DNA of 64,000 nucleotides from Ulva prolifera (taxonomy: Eukaryota; Chlorophyta; Ulvophyceae; Ulvales; Ulvaceae), in assembly GCA_023078555.1 (NCBI GenBank), contig CM041196.1, positions 10,744,985 to 10,808,984 of the forward strand. The letters run 5' to 3'. This document shows, one piece after another, positions 13,301 through 23,908 of this stretch (its first letter is position 1; every line of letters begins with the position of its first letter). Below the pieces are notes generated by a model. The model was not told where the DNA came from. It saw only the letters and a program-made list of their open reading frames with translations, and did not search any database. The position numbers were made by a program, and so were the translations under genes.

Positions 13301-14812
13301 GCGGGAGCTGCGCGGCTGGAGCTCCGCCGCGGGCTCGGACGTGTCTGTGTTTGTGGTGGGTCAGGGGTCCGAGGAGGGCGAGGAGGTGATGAGCGCGCGG
13401 GGGCCGGAGGTGACTGCGATGCTCCCGCTGCGGCTTGACGGCGAGATGGCCCCCGCAGAGGATTCGCTGAGCCGGATGGCACAAGGGGACGCTGCGGAGG
13501 TGAGTGCTGGGGAGGCGGGGCCAAGGCGGGGGGCGTTGCGTCTACGTGCCTTGTGCAGTGTGTCATGGTGTGGTGTGTGCGTGTGTGTGGGGGGGGGGGG
13601 GGGGGGGGGGGGGGGGTTCGGTGTTGGGTGAGATGATTGGGTCGCCGTGTCTCGTGTGTGCTGGTGATCTGGGCGCTGCATATGTGAGCTCGTCGGCTTG
13701 ACCTGCACGGTCCATGCATGCGGTTCTTGCACAATATAGGCTGCGGAAGTTTTACCGAGGGCATGCGGGCCAGGGCACTGTCGCCCGGTCGCTACTACTC
13801 GTGCGGTCCAGCGGGCTGACACGCTAGTAGTGTGCCTGGCCTTCCGCTGGCCCCCGGACTGGGCGGGAACGGGGTCAACCAGTGGTTGGGGCTTCCCACG
13901 CCTGCGGTCCACGCCACATCATCATTATCATAGCATCCATGCACACCGCTACTGGCACAGCCCATACACTGTCCGTACGCCACCGCTTCATGCATGTCTG
14001 CGATCCTCACACCTGGTCGAGCACCCTTTTCTTCTGTGGCCGCCCTGACGCGCATGCTCATGGGCCTGTTCCCATCCATGATGTGGTGCTGTACCGCAGC
14101 CGCAAATCGTCCATGCATGCAGGATCCGTTTGTCGAGCCACGCGGGCGCCACGTCTTTGCATCTCCCCCCCGGCTTTCATTGACTTCGGCGGCCGGGGAC
14201 GATGTCCAGGCAACTGTGATCGTGCCGACTCCGCGCCTGGGCTCCATGGGGGGCACCTTCAAGTCCGGGGAGGCTGGCGCCGGTGGGGCAGCGGCCGCCG
14301 TCGGCGAGGCCCTCAAGCCACAGGGGTCTGATGATGAACAGGGATCTGAGGAGGCTGAGCAGTCGGTGCGTCCCGGCCATGGTTTTCTATTTCCTATTCT
14401 GTACATCTGGACGAAACACCCGAGGTATCTGGATGTGCTTCATCCATTCTGATTGACATTCTTTGTGGACGCTCTTATCCCCGTGCTCTGTTTGCTTGTT
14501 GCCGTGCACATGCTGGTGCTAAATCTGATCCCAGTGGTCATGTTTGGCAGGATGCACATGTCGTTTGGATATGTACGCACTGTCTGTTTGCTTTTTTTTT
14601 TGCTAAAAGCAAACAGACATATGTGTCGAGGTGCACATGCATGTCGAGGTGCATGCATGTACACATGCGGAACGCTATCCCAAGTGTACATGCATGACAG
14701 CCCGTTGCATGTGCAGGCGGGCAGGAGGAGGCGCGGTCTGGCGCGCACTGCTGTCATCGTCACTGCAGCCACCGCCGCTGCCGCTGCCGGCGTCCGCCGC
14801 ATGCGCCGCTAG
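7366..14812 (+). CDS. Large intrinsically disordered protein with possible C-terminal anchor
   Basis: I do not recognise this protein. Seven exons, 7366-7500, 7587-7745, 7944-8663, 10430-10837, 11166-13499, 14123-14365 and 14717-14812, join with all six introns in phase 0 to give 1364 residues. The start ATG gives MDQSQDLQVAGSAASSDAEG. The first 100 residues are basic and Ser-rich (RGRKPLYKRALRKARPAV); the rest is Ala, Pro, Ser and acidic, with an acidic patch of alternating Gly, Ser and Glu near 12040-12140. A 12-residue motif, PLPEAAFGSPAE, occurs twice about 95 bases apart (12573 and 12663). The last exon encodes a basic patch, then a short Ala-rich hydrophobic run (AVIVTAATAAAAAGV) and a basic end, which looks like a weak tail anchor. 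No enzyme domain is seen. Intron 3 (8664-10429) is long and its borders are the least certain. Confidence 0.7.
8734..8808 (+). repeat. Dispersed repeat family A, copy 1
   Basis: Contains atgtccaataggatacggct followed by cagtaaattcagatttactt and a short tact-ttact end. It is nearly identical to the copy at 45942-46027 and related to 21061-21148. It lies in the long intron of the disordered-protein gene. No terminal inverted repeats or coding capacity are visible. Confidence 0.85.
13589..13616. repeat. G homopolymer in an intron
   Basis: About 28 consecutive G follow a short GT-rich stretch, shortly after the donor at 13500 of the disordered-protein gene. The exact length may be a sequencing estimate. 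Confidence 0.9.
14581..14619. other. Perfect 15-bp stem-loop in an intron
   Basis: Arms 14581-14595 (tgtctgtttgctttt) and 14605-14619 are exact reverse complements around a 9-base loop. It sits in the last intron of the disordered-protein gene, next to several ATGCATGC blocks. Confidence 0.8.
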
Positions 14813-14943
14813 CTACAACATCTGTACATGATGCAATGTCAGGTGACTGAAGGACCCTGCCTCGTTGCTGGATCACCTTACAACCAGCTGAAGTGAAGTT
14901 GTGCATAACTGAGGACGCGCACACAACCCCCCCTAACCATTGT

Positions 14944-14979
<36 letters not shown>
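14944..14979. repeat. G homopolymer, about 36 bases
   Basis: An unbroken run of G shortly downstream of the stop codon of the disordered-protein gene. Like the other runs in this window it lies outside the exons I modelled. Confidence 0.9.
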
Positions 14980-14982
<3 letters not shown>

Positions 14983-17029
14983 GCTCTTATTGTCCCCCGA
15001 GGAACTACCCAATGCAGGGCCGCGTTTTCATGGCATTGAATCACGCTTAGCGGACCGGGAATTTTTGCAGCCGTGAGAGACGGACGCCGCATGGTGGCCA
15101 AGAAGTCCGCTCCTTGCAAGCCATGGGCCCCCTGATGCATGGATGATGCTCTGCAAGTGCGCCGCGGCTGGGGCCGGGAGCAATGTTTTACTGTTGATTT
15201 CGTGGCGGGGGCGCCTCGCTCTGCGGCATCACCCCCGCACCCCCCCCTCCCCCCCCTTTCCCTTGCTTTCTGAATTTTCTTGTGTCCGTGTCTGGCTGTG
15301 TCTGCGTAGCAGAGGTGCGGGCATCGTCAATGCTTGTGCGCTGCTGCGATCCACAGCACGCTGCGAGTGTGCTGTGCTGTGCTATGGATCCGGGTGCGGC
15401 CACCAGGTGCCCCCCTGATTGTTATTCGAAAGCGCGTCGTGCTGTCAACAGGGTGCTATGCGGAACGGCCAGGGCGCAGTTGTGCTGCAGGCTGAGGTCA
15501 TGCTGTGTGCTGTGCGTGCTGGGGTTCGATGTGTGATGTATCAATTTGGGGAGAAATGGTGGCATTGGTGCGGGCGGAGGCGCTTTGGGACGTGGTGGCG
15601 GAGTGCTGAAGATGGATGGCGTGATGTGTGTGATGGGTCGACGGGAAAGGAGTTGTGGCGGTGTTGTGTGACCATGCATTGTACGTGTCGCATGCAGCAT
15701 GTGTGTCACACGAGATCTTGCTTCGATCAACTCGAACGGAATGTATGTGGCAGTGATATGTGATGCGGCATCGAAGGGTGGGTGTCCAGGTTGTGAGATT
15801 GGGTGGTACGTGATGAATCTTTCATTTGGTCCGTGCAAAAGCTTAGACGCCACAGTGCGCATGCGGAGAGGGGGAGTGCTGCCGCAACTCCTTTGTGTTG
15901 CTGTGTAATAAATTGTTCTTGATGTACGGGAAGCATGGCATGAGGCACGTCGATTGATGGTGGGTCGGACCATCATGCATTTGTCACATGTATTGTGGTG
16001 CTGCTACTATGTTGCCAAGGTGGCGCATCATACTGCCAGCCGGTGCAGCTGCAATATGCATTGACAAATCTGTGGACCGTGTGCTGTAGCGTGCCAGCTA
16101 GTCACTGCTTGGTACACCACATTGCACTCCTGAGCACAAGGGGGTGGTCGGGGCACTGCCTTGATCTGAACGGCATTCGACTCTCCGCAGCGCTCTTAAA
16201 ACAGTTCTCCATCGCACTCACTTCATCATTGATATGTAAATTGGAGCAGTTAGGTTCAGAGGGCTGTAACAAAAGGGAGAAGAGTTTTACAAGTAAAGTC
16301 CGAAGCTGTTAGACAGTACATGTGCATTTATAGGCTCCAGAATGAGGCCTGTAGTTCAAACACAAAAATATACCAGTCTCTTCAACTTCTGAAACCCTTG
16401 ATACCTCAATAGGTCATAATCTCACTAAGTCAAGGACGGAATAACACAACAATCATGCCTGGATATGATCACTTTTGCAAAGACATGCTTCTGTGGATAG
16501 ATGCAACAATCAGTGATTGAGGTGTCAATCATAGAACATGTCGAGATTGCTTCAGGCACAAGTTACTACATCGTCTCTGCACATGAAATACCCTACTTCC
16601 TTGCTAGTATGCGTCAACCCAATAATCCATATGTGAAAGTGCAAACTTGAAATGGCTAGGGACTAAGAAATACATACACAGAAACCTGACTGCATGCACA
16701 CTGACACTGCAGCGCCTGCATGAGTTTGTGGCCACGATTTACTGTTCGAAGTGCCCGTGTCCCTGAGCACAGATTGCCTGTTGTACAAGTAGGATTCCAG
16801 CTGGTGCCTCAGCAGAACAGAACATCACAATGCGCGTCTGCACGGCAATAGGCTACACAAAATGCTTTCTGAACGGCATACTACACAGCAATCAATGGGA
16901 GACTGCAGCCTCTGGCAACAACTGGAGCGGAGAACAAGATGGCTGGCCTCTGGAGGACAACCTGGCCTGTAAAGGACTGCCTTGCGAGCTTCATTGCGTC
17001 ATTGCAGCAGTACTGTGCTCTGCGCAGGA

Positions 17030-17130
17030 GGCACTACACACCATGCATGCGCGGGCGGCACGACACACCATGCATGCATGCATGCGGGAGGCCCCACACG
17101 CCACGCTCTGCGCGGGAGGCACTACACATC
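17030..17130. repeat. Short tandem repeat with ATGCATGC cores
   Basis: Three or four imperfect copies of a ggaggcactacacaccatgc-like unit with ATGCATGC extensions. It generates a His-Ala-Cys-rich open frame on the plus strand that is not a gene. Confidence 0.65.
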
Positions 17131-18134
17131 AACAATGCTGCGACGGAGCGCCTACAAGGGATCAACCCTGCACAGGATCACCTGCAAGGGGCCCCCTGCT
17201 GCTGTTCTTGCCCTCGCAGGTGATGCCCTCCAGCACACAGCCATCGCCAGTTCATCACACCACTAGCTGCACTGAAGCTGTGGCTTCCAGCATGGGCTTC
17301 CCCTGTGCCGTCTGAGATCCAGAGCGCAGTACCCCAAGGAACAGAGAGACGCCGCCACGTCGGCGAAAGCAAACCCGACCTCCACACATGATGCGGTGTA
17401 TGGTACACGGTCAGGACCGTAGCGGATGCGCTCATTTCCGCTCTTACTCAACAACAAATGCTAGCGCCCCGGCGCAGTCACGGAGATATGGGGACTCCAT
17501 GCAGATGACGTCTAGGCGTAGAGACCCGCCGATGCATCAGCTGAGCAATCGATGACGCCGTCACGGCCGAGGGTGTCCTTCGGCTCAGGTACATCGCCTC
17601 CCCTGCCAGCCACTCCCTGAGCCCAAAACCATCCCCACCCCCCAGATGGACCGCCCCTCCCCGAGCCTCCGGGGCCCTGTCCGGCAATCCTCGACAGCCA
17701 ACATGCCAGCTTGAATCAGTGAGACCGTTTGTAGCTGTGGCGCCAACACATTGCCTTCGCACCCAACATGCGTCACTTGCCGTCACGGCGCCCAGGCCCA
17801 TTCCCCTCGTCGCCGCATTGTAGGTGCAGGAATACATACGCGCACAGATAGCGCCGTGCCTCTCCTGCAAACAGCACTCGTCCCGATGTCCTCCCGGCAA
17901 CGGTGATGCGAGGCCGCCCGGACCCCCACTTAAGGTCACGCCGATCTCTGCCCCCCTCACCAAGACACCGAGATCACAGGAGGCCGTGCGGGCAGCCACA
18001 GCACAGCACAGGGCATGTCCCCCTGGTCATGTGTCCCCTGGTCATGTGCCACAGCCCCGTCACGCGCCATGAGCGGAGGTGCAATTGAGGAGGCAGGAAT
18101 CGCAGGCGCTGCAGCACTACAGCCGCGAGGAAGC

Positions 18135-18235
18135 TGACACCGCAGCCACCGTGGCTCCCTGGAGCTTGACCGCAGCTACTGGAGCTTGACCGCAGCCACC
18201 GGAGCCACTATGGCTCCCTGGAGCTTGACGGAAGA
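18135..18235. repeat. Minisatellite, about 21-bp core
   Basis: Repeats of ggagcttgaccgcagc alternate with a ccaccgtggctccctg-like block, downstream of the ABC transporter stop codon. Confidence 0.75.
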
Positions 18236-18453
18236 GTATTGCCCTGTCGAAACGCCGATGCACAGCCTCAGGTGCATAGTCGCACGGCCGCCAACAGCGG
18301 CGGCATCACAGCTACCCGGCTACCCGAGCGCTGGGCGTCCCGATCCTCGATCGGAGCGCCGCAGATTACGCCACGGCACTGGCACGGAGGCTACCTGGCT
18401 GCTGATGCAGAAGCGACGTGCCACAAGCGCCGGTTTGCCCGAGGAGCAAAAAC

Positions 18454-21400
18454 CTACGGCGCCGGCACGGCGGCCGCCGGCTCCGCCGGCGTCAGCGTCA
18501 GCGTCTCGCCGTGGAACTCCCGGAGGCTGTCGCGGTGGCCGACGCTGACGTACGCGACGCCACGCTCCCGCAGCGTGCCGTAGAGCCGCGCCTCGTTCGC
18601 GAGGTCGAGGGCGCTGGTGCTCTCGTCGAGAAGGACGAGGGCGGGGGCCGCGAGGAGGACGCGCGCGAACGCGAGCCGCTGCTGTTCGCCGAGCGAGAGG
18701 CGGGCGGCCCAGTCAGCGACCATGTCGAGTGGCGCGCCGCCGGAGGCGGCCGCACAGCGGGCGACGACGTCGTGGAGGCCGACCTGGAAATGGGCACCAA
18801 AGGGAGCCGTGAACGCGGAACATAGAATTCGCTTTTGCTATCAGTGTTATGTTGATACTCTGAGGTAGGCGAGCATAGAGCCGCGACACGAGATCCGGTG
18901 GGGAGAGTGGTCAAGCGTATGCATGCATGCAAACACACACGCCGCCGCAGGCGCTGGAACTGCGCCTCAATCCAAAAGATACATGTGAAGCACATGAACG
19001 TTGGCCGCGGCGCACCGTCTCGAGCACCGCCAACAGTTCCGCGTCGCTCGGCGGCGGCGGCGCCGTGGCTCCGCTACTCTCAGCCTCGGCCGCATCAGCC
19101 CCGTTGCCCTGCTTCCCGTCCACCGCTGCGCTGCCGTTGCCGTTGCCGACGGCATCGTCTGCGTGACCGACATGGGGCTTCACGGGGAAATCAAGAAGGC
19201 CCTGCTTGGCGTACGCCTCATCATTCTCGCCGAGGGCCTCGCCGATGATGGCCGCGTCAAAGACGGGGTACAGCAGCTGCTGCCGGAGACTGCCGAGGGC
19301 CATGTAGGGTTTCTGCGGCACGAGCATCATGCCGGCGGGGGCGGACTGGTCGCCCTGCATGCATGGTGCCCATGCGTCAGGACACATGGCAGTAGGTCCA
19401 TGGACCGTGACATCTGGCCGCACGCACTGCCGCGGCATCCGCCGATGTGGGAGCAAACCAATAGTGTGCCTTCGTGGGGATGATGGACTGCCGCGAAGAA
19501 CGCGCGCAAAACGCAACAGCGTGTCGCTTTGCAATGCCGAGGCCACAGCCGGCGGCCAGAAGCCACAGGCAAGCAGGGCACGATGGGAGAGGGTGGCACC
19601 TGGAGGGCGGCCGGGGAGGGACGGGTGATCGAGCCGCTGCCGGACGTCCACAGGCCGCCAATCGCGCGCAGCAGCGATGTCTTGCCGCAGCCGGAGGGGC
19701 CCATCACCAGGAGGCTGCCGCCGGGCGCGAGCGACACGTCGAGGCCCTCCACGAGCGTCCGTGAGAACGTCGGGGTGCAAATGGTGACCCCCTCCAGCTG
19801 CACCACCGGCGCCCCTGCGTCCCACGTTCTTGCTGAGCTGCACGTCTCCGTTGAAAAAATTGCATATGCATGCAGTGCATGCATATGTGGTGCATGCATG
19901 CTGTGCTCATGCATGTGGACACCGATGCAAGCCAGGACAGCCGCGCACTGCAGGCCGACGCAGGCCCACCGGGTGTGCCTGTACTCGTGAGTGCGTCGGC
20001 GCAGCATGTTCCGCGGCGGATTTGGGGGAGAGGGGAGGGGCACCGGAGGCGTCTGCGGGGGTGTCCGCGAGCTCGATCTCGGACGTGGGGTCCATGACGT
20101 AGTCCTCCGCGTCGCCGGCCGGCGCGACCTTGCCTCGCGCCTCGACGGCCTCCTGGAACTGGCCGAGCCGGTCGACGACGGCGGAGTAGCCCGCGAGTGC
20201 CTCGAACTGGTACACCACGAGCGACACGTCCGACAGGATGTGGCTGAAGGCCGACTGGCTCTGGTTGATGACGCCAAACTCGATCTCGCCCTGCGTGCGT
20301 GCATGCTGTTTTGGGAGGGGCGCCTGGGGAGTCCCGTCGCGATAGGTGTGATTGTTGGGCAACTGCTGTGCTGTCAACAGGGTGAATGCATACATGGGAA
20401 CACTGATGGTGTCGCCGCGGGATGCATGCGGGCACTCATGCATGCGGGCACTCGTCTTGCCCCATGACTGCACCGCACAAACACTGCGCTGCACCTGTGC
20501 TAAATGTAGTCTCTGAGGGCAGCCCCGTGCCCCCCACATTCTGGCATGGGCTCGGACAGAGCAATCCTCCCACTCATCACCCCACACGCTGCCGAGGAAT
20601 GCAACCGACATAGCCATAGAGCACCGTAAACATCCTGCCGACCCGCGGGCGGGGGCTTTTGGGGCTACAGCGGCGCACCTTGAAGTACAGCGGCGCGACG
20701 ACGGCGGCCGGCAGGAGGATGATGATGTAGCGGTACGCCGACTGGAAGAAGTCGAGGTTGCGCGAGGCCGCGACGAGGCCGCGGTAGTTGGCCACGACCT
20801 TCCCGAGGCGCCCCGCGAGCAGGCCGACCTCCGAGGACGCGCCGTTGTAGAACGCGATCGACTCGGCGTTCTCGCGCACGCGCACGAGCCCGTATCGGAG
20901 GTCGGCCTCCCGCGCCTCTTGCTCGAAGTTGAGGCCCACCAGCTTCTGCACGCAGCACGGCTCGGCGCGGCGCAGCGCGGCTGAGTGCGGCTCCGAGCGG
21001 CTCAGCGAGGGGGTTGCATCGTGATCATAGGTTGTAACAGTTTCGAGCTGGCTGCAACCCCCTCGGCATATGTGGTGCCGTTCATTTGGAGTTGTCAATG
21101 TCCTCGTCAGGATACGGGTCAGTAGTTTCAGATCTACTTTACTGTACCGCTTGCGCCGTTTCATACAGCTTCTGAACGCAGCACGGCTCCGTGCGGCTCA
21201 GCGCGGCTCAGCGAGGGGATCGCATCGTCGTCATAGAGTGTAACAGCTCGCACCGTTGCATGGCAGAGTACCACAGCAACCGTGACCAGGCCTAGCAGCC
21301 AAGAGCAGTGATCCCAAGATCTACATTGCATCGTGGGACGCACACCGGCACGCGCCGCCTGTGGCAACATCAGCACGGTGGCGGGGAACGACAAGAGGCT

Positions 21401-22867
21401 GCACACTTGTGACGGTGCCTTCTGTTGACCTCGACGCAGCGACGATACCCCACAGTGTCAAAGCCGTCAGGGGTACAGAACATCGTTAGGTCGTTGGGCC
21501 CGATCATATGGAACAAATTCCAAATATTCAGGTCTAATTTCTGGGTGGCAGCCCTGGAAATGCTGCAAAGCGACCCCACGCTGGTACAGAGGGGGAGCCG
21601 CCGCAGGCGTGGACTCCCGCAGACACACAGCAGGCATACCCACATTTCCCGGAGGTGGTTCCGGGTTGTGTGCCACCCCCTGCAAACCGGTATCGGAGCC
21701 CGCGCACCCGGCCGATGTAGAATGACGCGACGGTGCCGCCGACGGCGTACACCAGCAGCGCGGCGAACAGCGGCGGGTAGATGCCGAAGAGGATGCCGGA
21801 GAAGCTGACGAGGTCGACGAGGGAGGTGAGGAGGGTGAAGGAGAGGGAGAGGGAGGTGGAGGTGAAGGCTGAGATGTCGGAGGTCAGGCGCTGGTCGGGG
21901 TTGTCGACGACGGCGCCGGTGTGGATGTTGTAGAAGGTGTTGCCTTCCATGTACGTGCCGAGCATCTCCTCGGTCATCCAGGCGCGCCACCGCAGCGAGA
22001 GGAGGGACTGCATGCGGAGGGCGGGGTGGAGCTCCAGCGTGCATGTGGGGGATGGTGCGGAGATGAGGGCTTGAGGCGTGGGGAATGTAACGAGGCATGC
22101 AGCACCGGATGTAACAGGAGCAGCTGTTAGAACGAGAGCAGACTTCCAAAGCGCAGTAGTTCAACATAACGGCGCTGCTATGGCAGTGTCTATCCTTGTT
22201 TAATGCAGCATGGATCAGTGGAAAGGTGGGAGTTGAATCGGACCATGAAGTAGTCTCTGAACACGAACACGGGGATCCCGACAGCAAATCCGGTCAGATA
22301 CTTGCCAAGCTGCACGTAGAATGTGGCTTCATCTTTATTGGACAGCGCATTGAAGAAATCTCTGCCGAGGAAATTGAAAACGACGGAGACGCCCGTGGTC
22401 ATGAGCGACAGCACCACAACCCCGCCCAGGGCAAGCAGTGGCTGCTTCCGCTCTGGGTTATCGATCCAGAACGGTCGAGCCAACTGCAATAATGCGAATT
22501 AAAATGAGCCAGGCATGCCTGCAGAACTGTGGCGTTGATGCTGGTAAGCTGCTGGCGCATGCGACAGCAGCATCAAATGGGAGCAGCGATGCCTCAAGCG
22601 CGCACGAGTAATGATATCTACACACAAAGGTCACATGTAGCTGCGTGCATGCTGCGAGGATCGCACCTTGCCCGCGCGATCGGCAATCACTCGAATGTTT
22701 GTCGACGCTCCTTCCAGTTTCTCACTTGACGATGACGTCTCTGGCTCGGACGCCGCTGCATGCGGCTTAAACACGCAAGAATGACGTCCAGAAGGTCTGC
22801 AGGGCAAAAGGCGCGGCGATTTCCCCGTAAGTGGCGAAGAAGCCTTGCTGAAGTGGTGTACCGACAT
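18454..22867 (-). CDS. ABCD2-like: ABCD2-like (SbmA/BacA-type) ABC half-transporter, probably plastid envelope
   Basis: Eight exons, 5' to 3' 22867-22667, 22483-22244, 22007-21708, 20945-20679, 20290-20044, 19814-19600, 19354-19016 and 18783-18454, join in phase to 712 residues, close to the roughly 700 of plant ABCD2. The ATG at 22867 opens a Ser, Lys and Arg-rich N-terminus (MSVHHFSKASSPLTGKSPRL) that looks like a transit peptide. A four- to six-helix membrane domain follows (residues about 75-350; NPDQRLTSDISAFTSTSLS, RVRENAESIAFYNG, EFGVINQSQSAFSHIL). The nucleotide-binding domain has Walker A GPSGCGKTS at 457-465, signature LSLGEQQR at 632-639, Walker B LVLLDE ending at Glu657 and H-loop His686, so it should hydrolyse ATP. 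A Gly, Ala and Pro-rich insert of about 40 residues precedes the signature. The family works as a dimer; the substrate of the plastid member is unsettled. Intron 3 carries repeat copies and a duplicated splice-site region. Confidence 0.93.
19863..19887. other. Near-perfect palindrome of ATGCATGC type
   Basis: Arms of 12 bases (catatgcatgca) flank a single central g, in an intron of the ABC transporter gene and beside more TGCATGCA blocks up to 19915. A perfect cruciform is possible. No function is implied by the sequence alone. Confidence 0.75.
20941..21250. repeat. Direct duplication of the exon 4 acceptor region flanking repeat A
   Basis: The sequence around the exon 4 acceptor (from 20941, reading agcttctgcacgcagcacgg on the plus strand) recurs 226 bases away at 21167 as agcttctgaacgcagcacgg. 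Both copies continue for about 80 bases with an agcgcggct-rich block, ggctcagcgaggggg or gggga, and a tgtaacag end. Between the two copies lies a member of repeat family A. Confidence 0.8.
21061..21148 (+). repeat. Dispersed repeat family A, copy 2
   Basis: Starts with cctcggcatatgtgg, as does the copy at 45942, and carries ggagttgtcaatgtcc, a small insertion, aggatacgg-tcagta and a tttactgtac end. It lies in intron 3 of the ABC transporter gene and is more diverged than the other two copies. Confidence 0.8.
21495..21580 (-). repeat. Dispersed repeat family B, copy 2 (inverted)
   Basis: The minus strand carries ctttgcagcatttccagggc, aattagacct and atatgatcgggccc in the same order as the plus-strand copy at 5029-5115. 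It is in intron 3 of the ABC transporter gene, within 350 bases of a family A copy. Confidence 0.7.
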
Positions 22868-23908
22868 TGCGAAGAAACAGGAAAGACAGTATTTCACAAA
22901 CGAAAGAGATGATTCGTATTCGAAGCCAGATAGTAATGTATGGATTGTCTTTCGAGCTTAAAGATGCGGCCTGCAAACAACTCTGCCGACGACACAGAGC
23001 AAGCTGTCCTTGATTGATTGCAAGACCTAGGGACAAACAGCAAACAGCATGTACACCATCTTCCTCCTGGCCTGATCATCCACAGCGTGAGTTTACGAGG
23101 ACACGGATACGTGCAGTATATCTCCGCTTGCGAGCCTGGAGCAAGATCGATGGAGCAGGCAAATTGCACAGGACCACGGCCGCACCTGTAGACACCGACC
23201 AGGTGCCACGAGGTCCGTGTTGGTGTTTGGCATGTATGTATTTACAAAGGACAGAGGCCGGGCATGCAACCGGTCTTTGGTATGTATGTACGTACGTGTG
23301 GAGACATAGCCGTATTCATTTGGACATTGACAGCTCCGAAATCCGGGAGTGTGTTGGTGGTTTCTCGAATTGAATAAATTATTGCGGTTCTGATCCCTAT
23401 GATATGTTGGTGTTCTGCAAAGCAGTAGCCCCTGCTGGCATGTTGCATTCCAAAGCCTCATTCTTTGTTACTGTGCAGTCCCGTTAAACTAATTATGCCG
23501 CCTTGCATATGTAACACAGGCAAAAGTCAACCAAGGCCTTGCTGCACATGTGCAGTGGCCTGGAGTACATAGGAGCATGCACCGCTCAGTACCCGTGTTG
23601 GATCTCATCAAGGTACTATGACAAAATCCTGTATACATTCCCTCCATCCAGTGTCTCCAGTGGCTATGCCACATGCCCATGTTGTTTGTCTCGTGCAGAA
23701 CACCAATACCCAAGGCGCACATGCCAGCGATTCCAATACTCCTTCATTCGTTCCCTCTGCTGCAGCTCGCTCCACCCACGAACTCATCTGGTAGCAGAAT
23801 CCCAAGTCACACCATACATTCCAAATCGAACTTCCTTACGGCAGGATGATGTCCACTCAAAATTTCAGACCTTCATGCAATTGCAGCAGTGCCTGAATCA
23901 CCAGGGTT
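22868..23908. other. Intergenic stretch between two minus-strand genes
   Basis: About 1 kb upstream of the ABC transporter start codon and downstream of the membrane-protein stop codon. It should contain the transporter promoter. It holds a LINE-tail fragment at 23228-23263. An open frame at 22767-23036 (-) with a hydrophobic run overlaps the transporter first exon in another frame and is not supported as a gene. Confidence 0.45.
23228..23263 (-). mobile_element. Solo LINE 3'-tail fragment
   Basis: The minus strand reads gcccggcctctgtcctttgt followed by aaatacatacatgcc. The same block, with one or two changes, ends the LINE fragment at 36837-37340. Finding only the last few dozen bases is what extreme 5' truncation of a non-LTR retrotransposon leaves. 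Confidence 0.55.

Larger units (their letters stand above)
14813..18453. other. Long stretch without a supported gene
   Basis: 3.6 kb between the disordered-protein gene and the end of the ABC transporter gene. It holds a G homopolymer, a C-rich tract near 15240-15265, an AT-richer block at 16200-16700, short GCATGCAT-rich tandem sequences near 17030-17130 and a minisatellite at 18135-18235. Open frames at 16830-17315 (+) and 17478-17999 (-) have compositions that follow these repeats and show no domain. A small unrecognised gene is possible but I cannot support one. Confidence 0.5.

Noticed and set aside
16830-17315. Plus-strand 161-codon frame
   Set aside because: His, Cys and Ala-rich translation of a tandem ATGCATGC repeat; no domain or splice signal.
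17478-17999. Minus-strand 173-codon frame downstream of the ABC transporter
   Set aside because: No domain or hydrophobic pattern and no linked exon. I could not support it, though a lineage-specific gene cannot be excluded.
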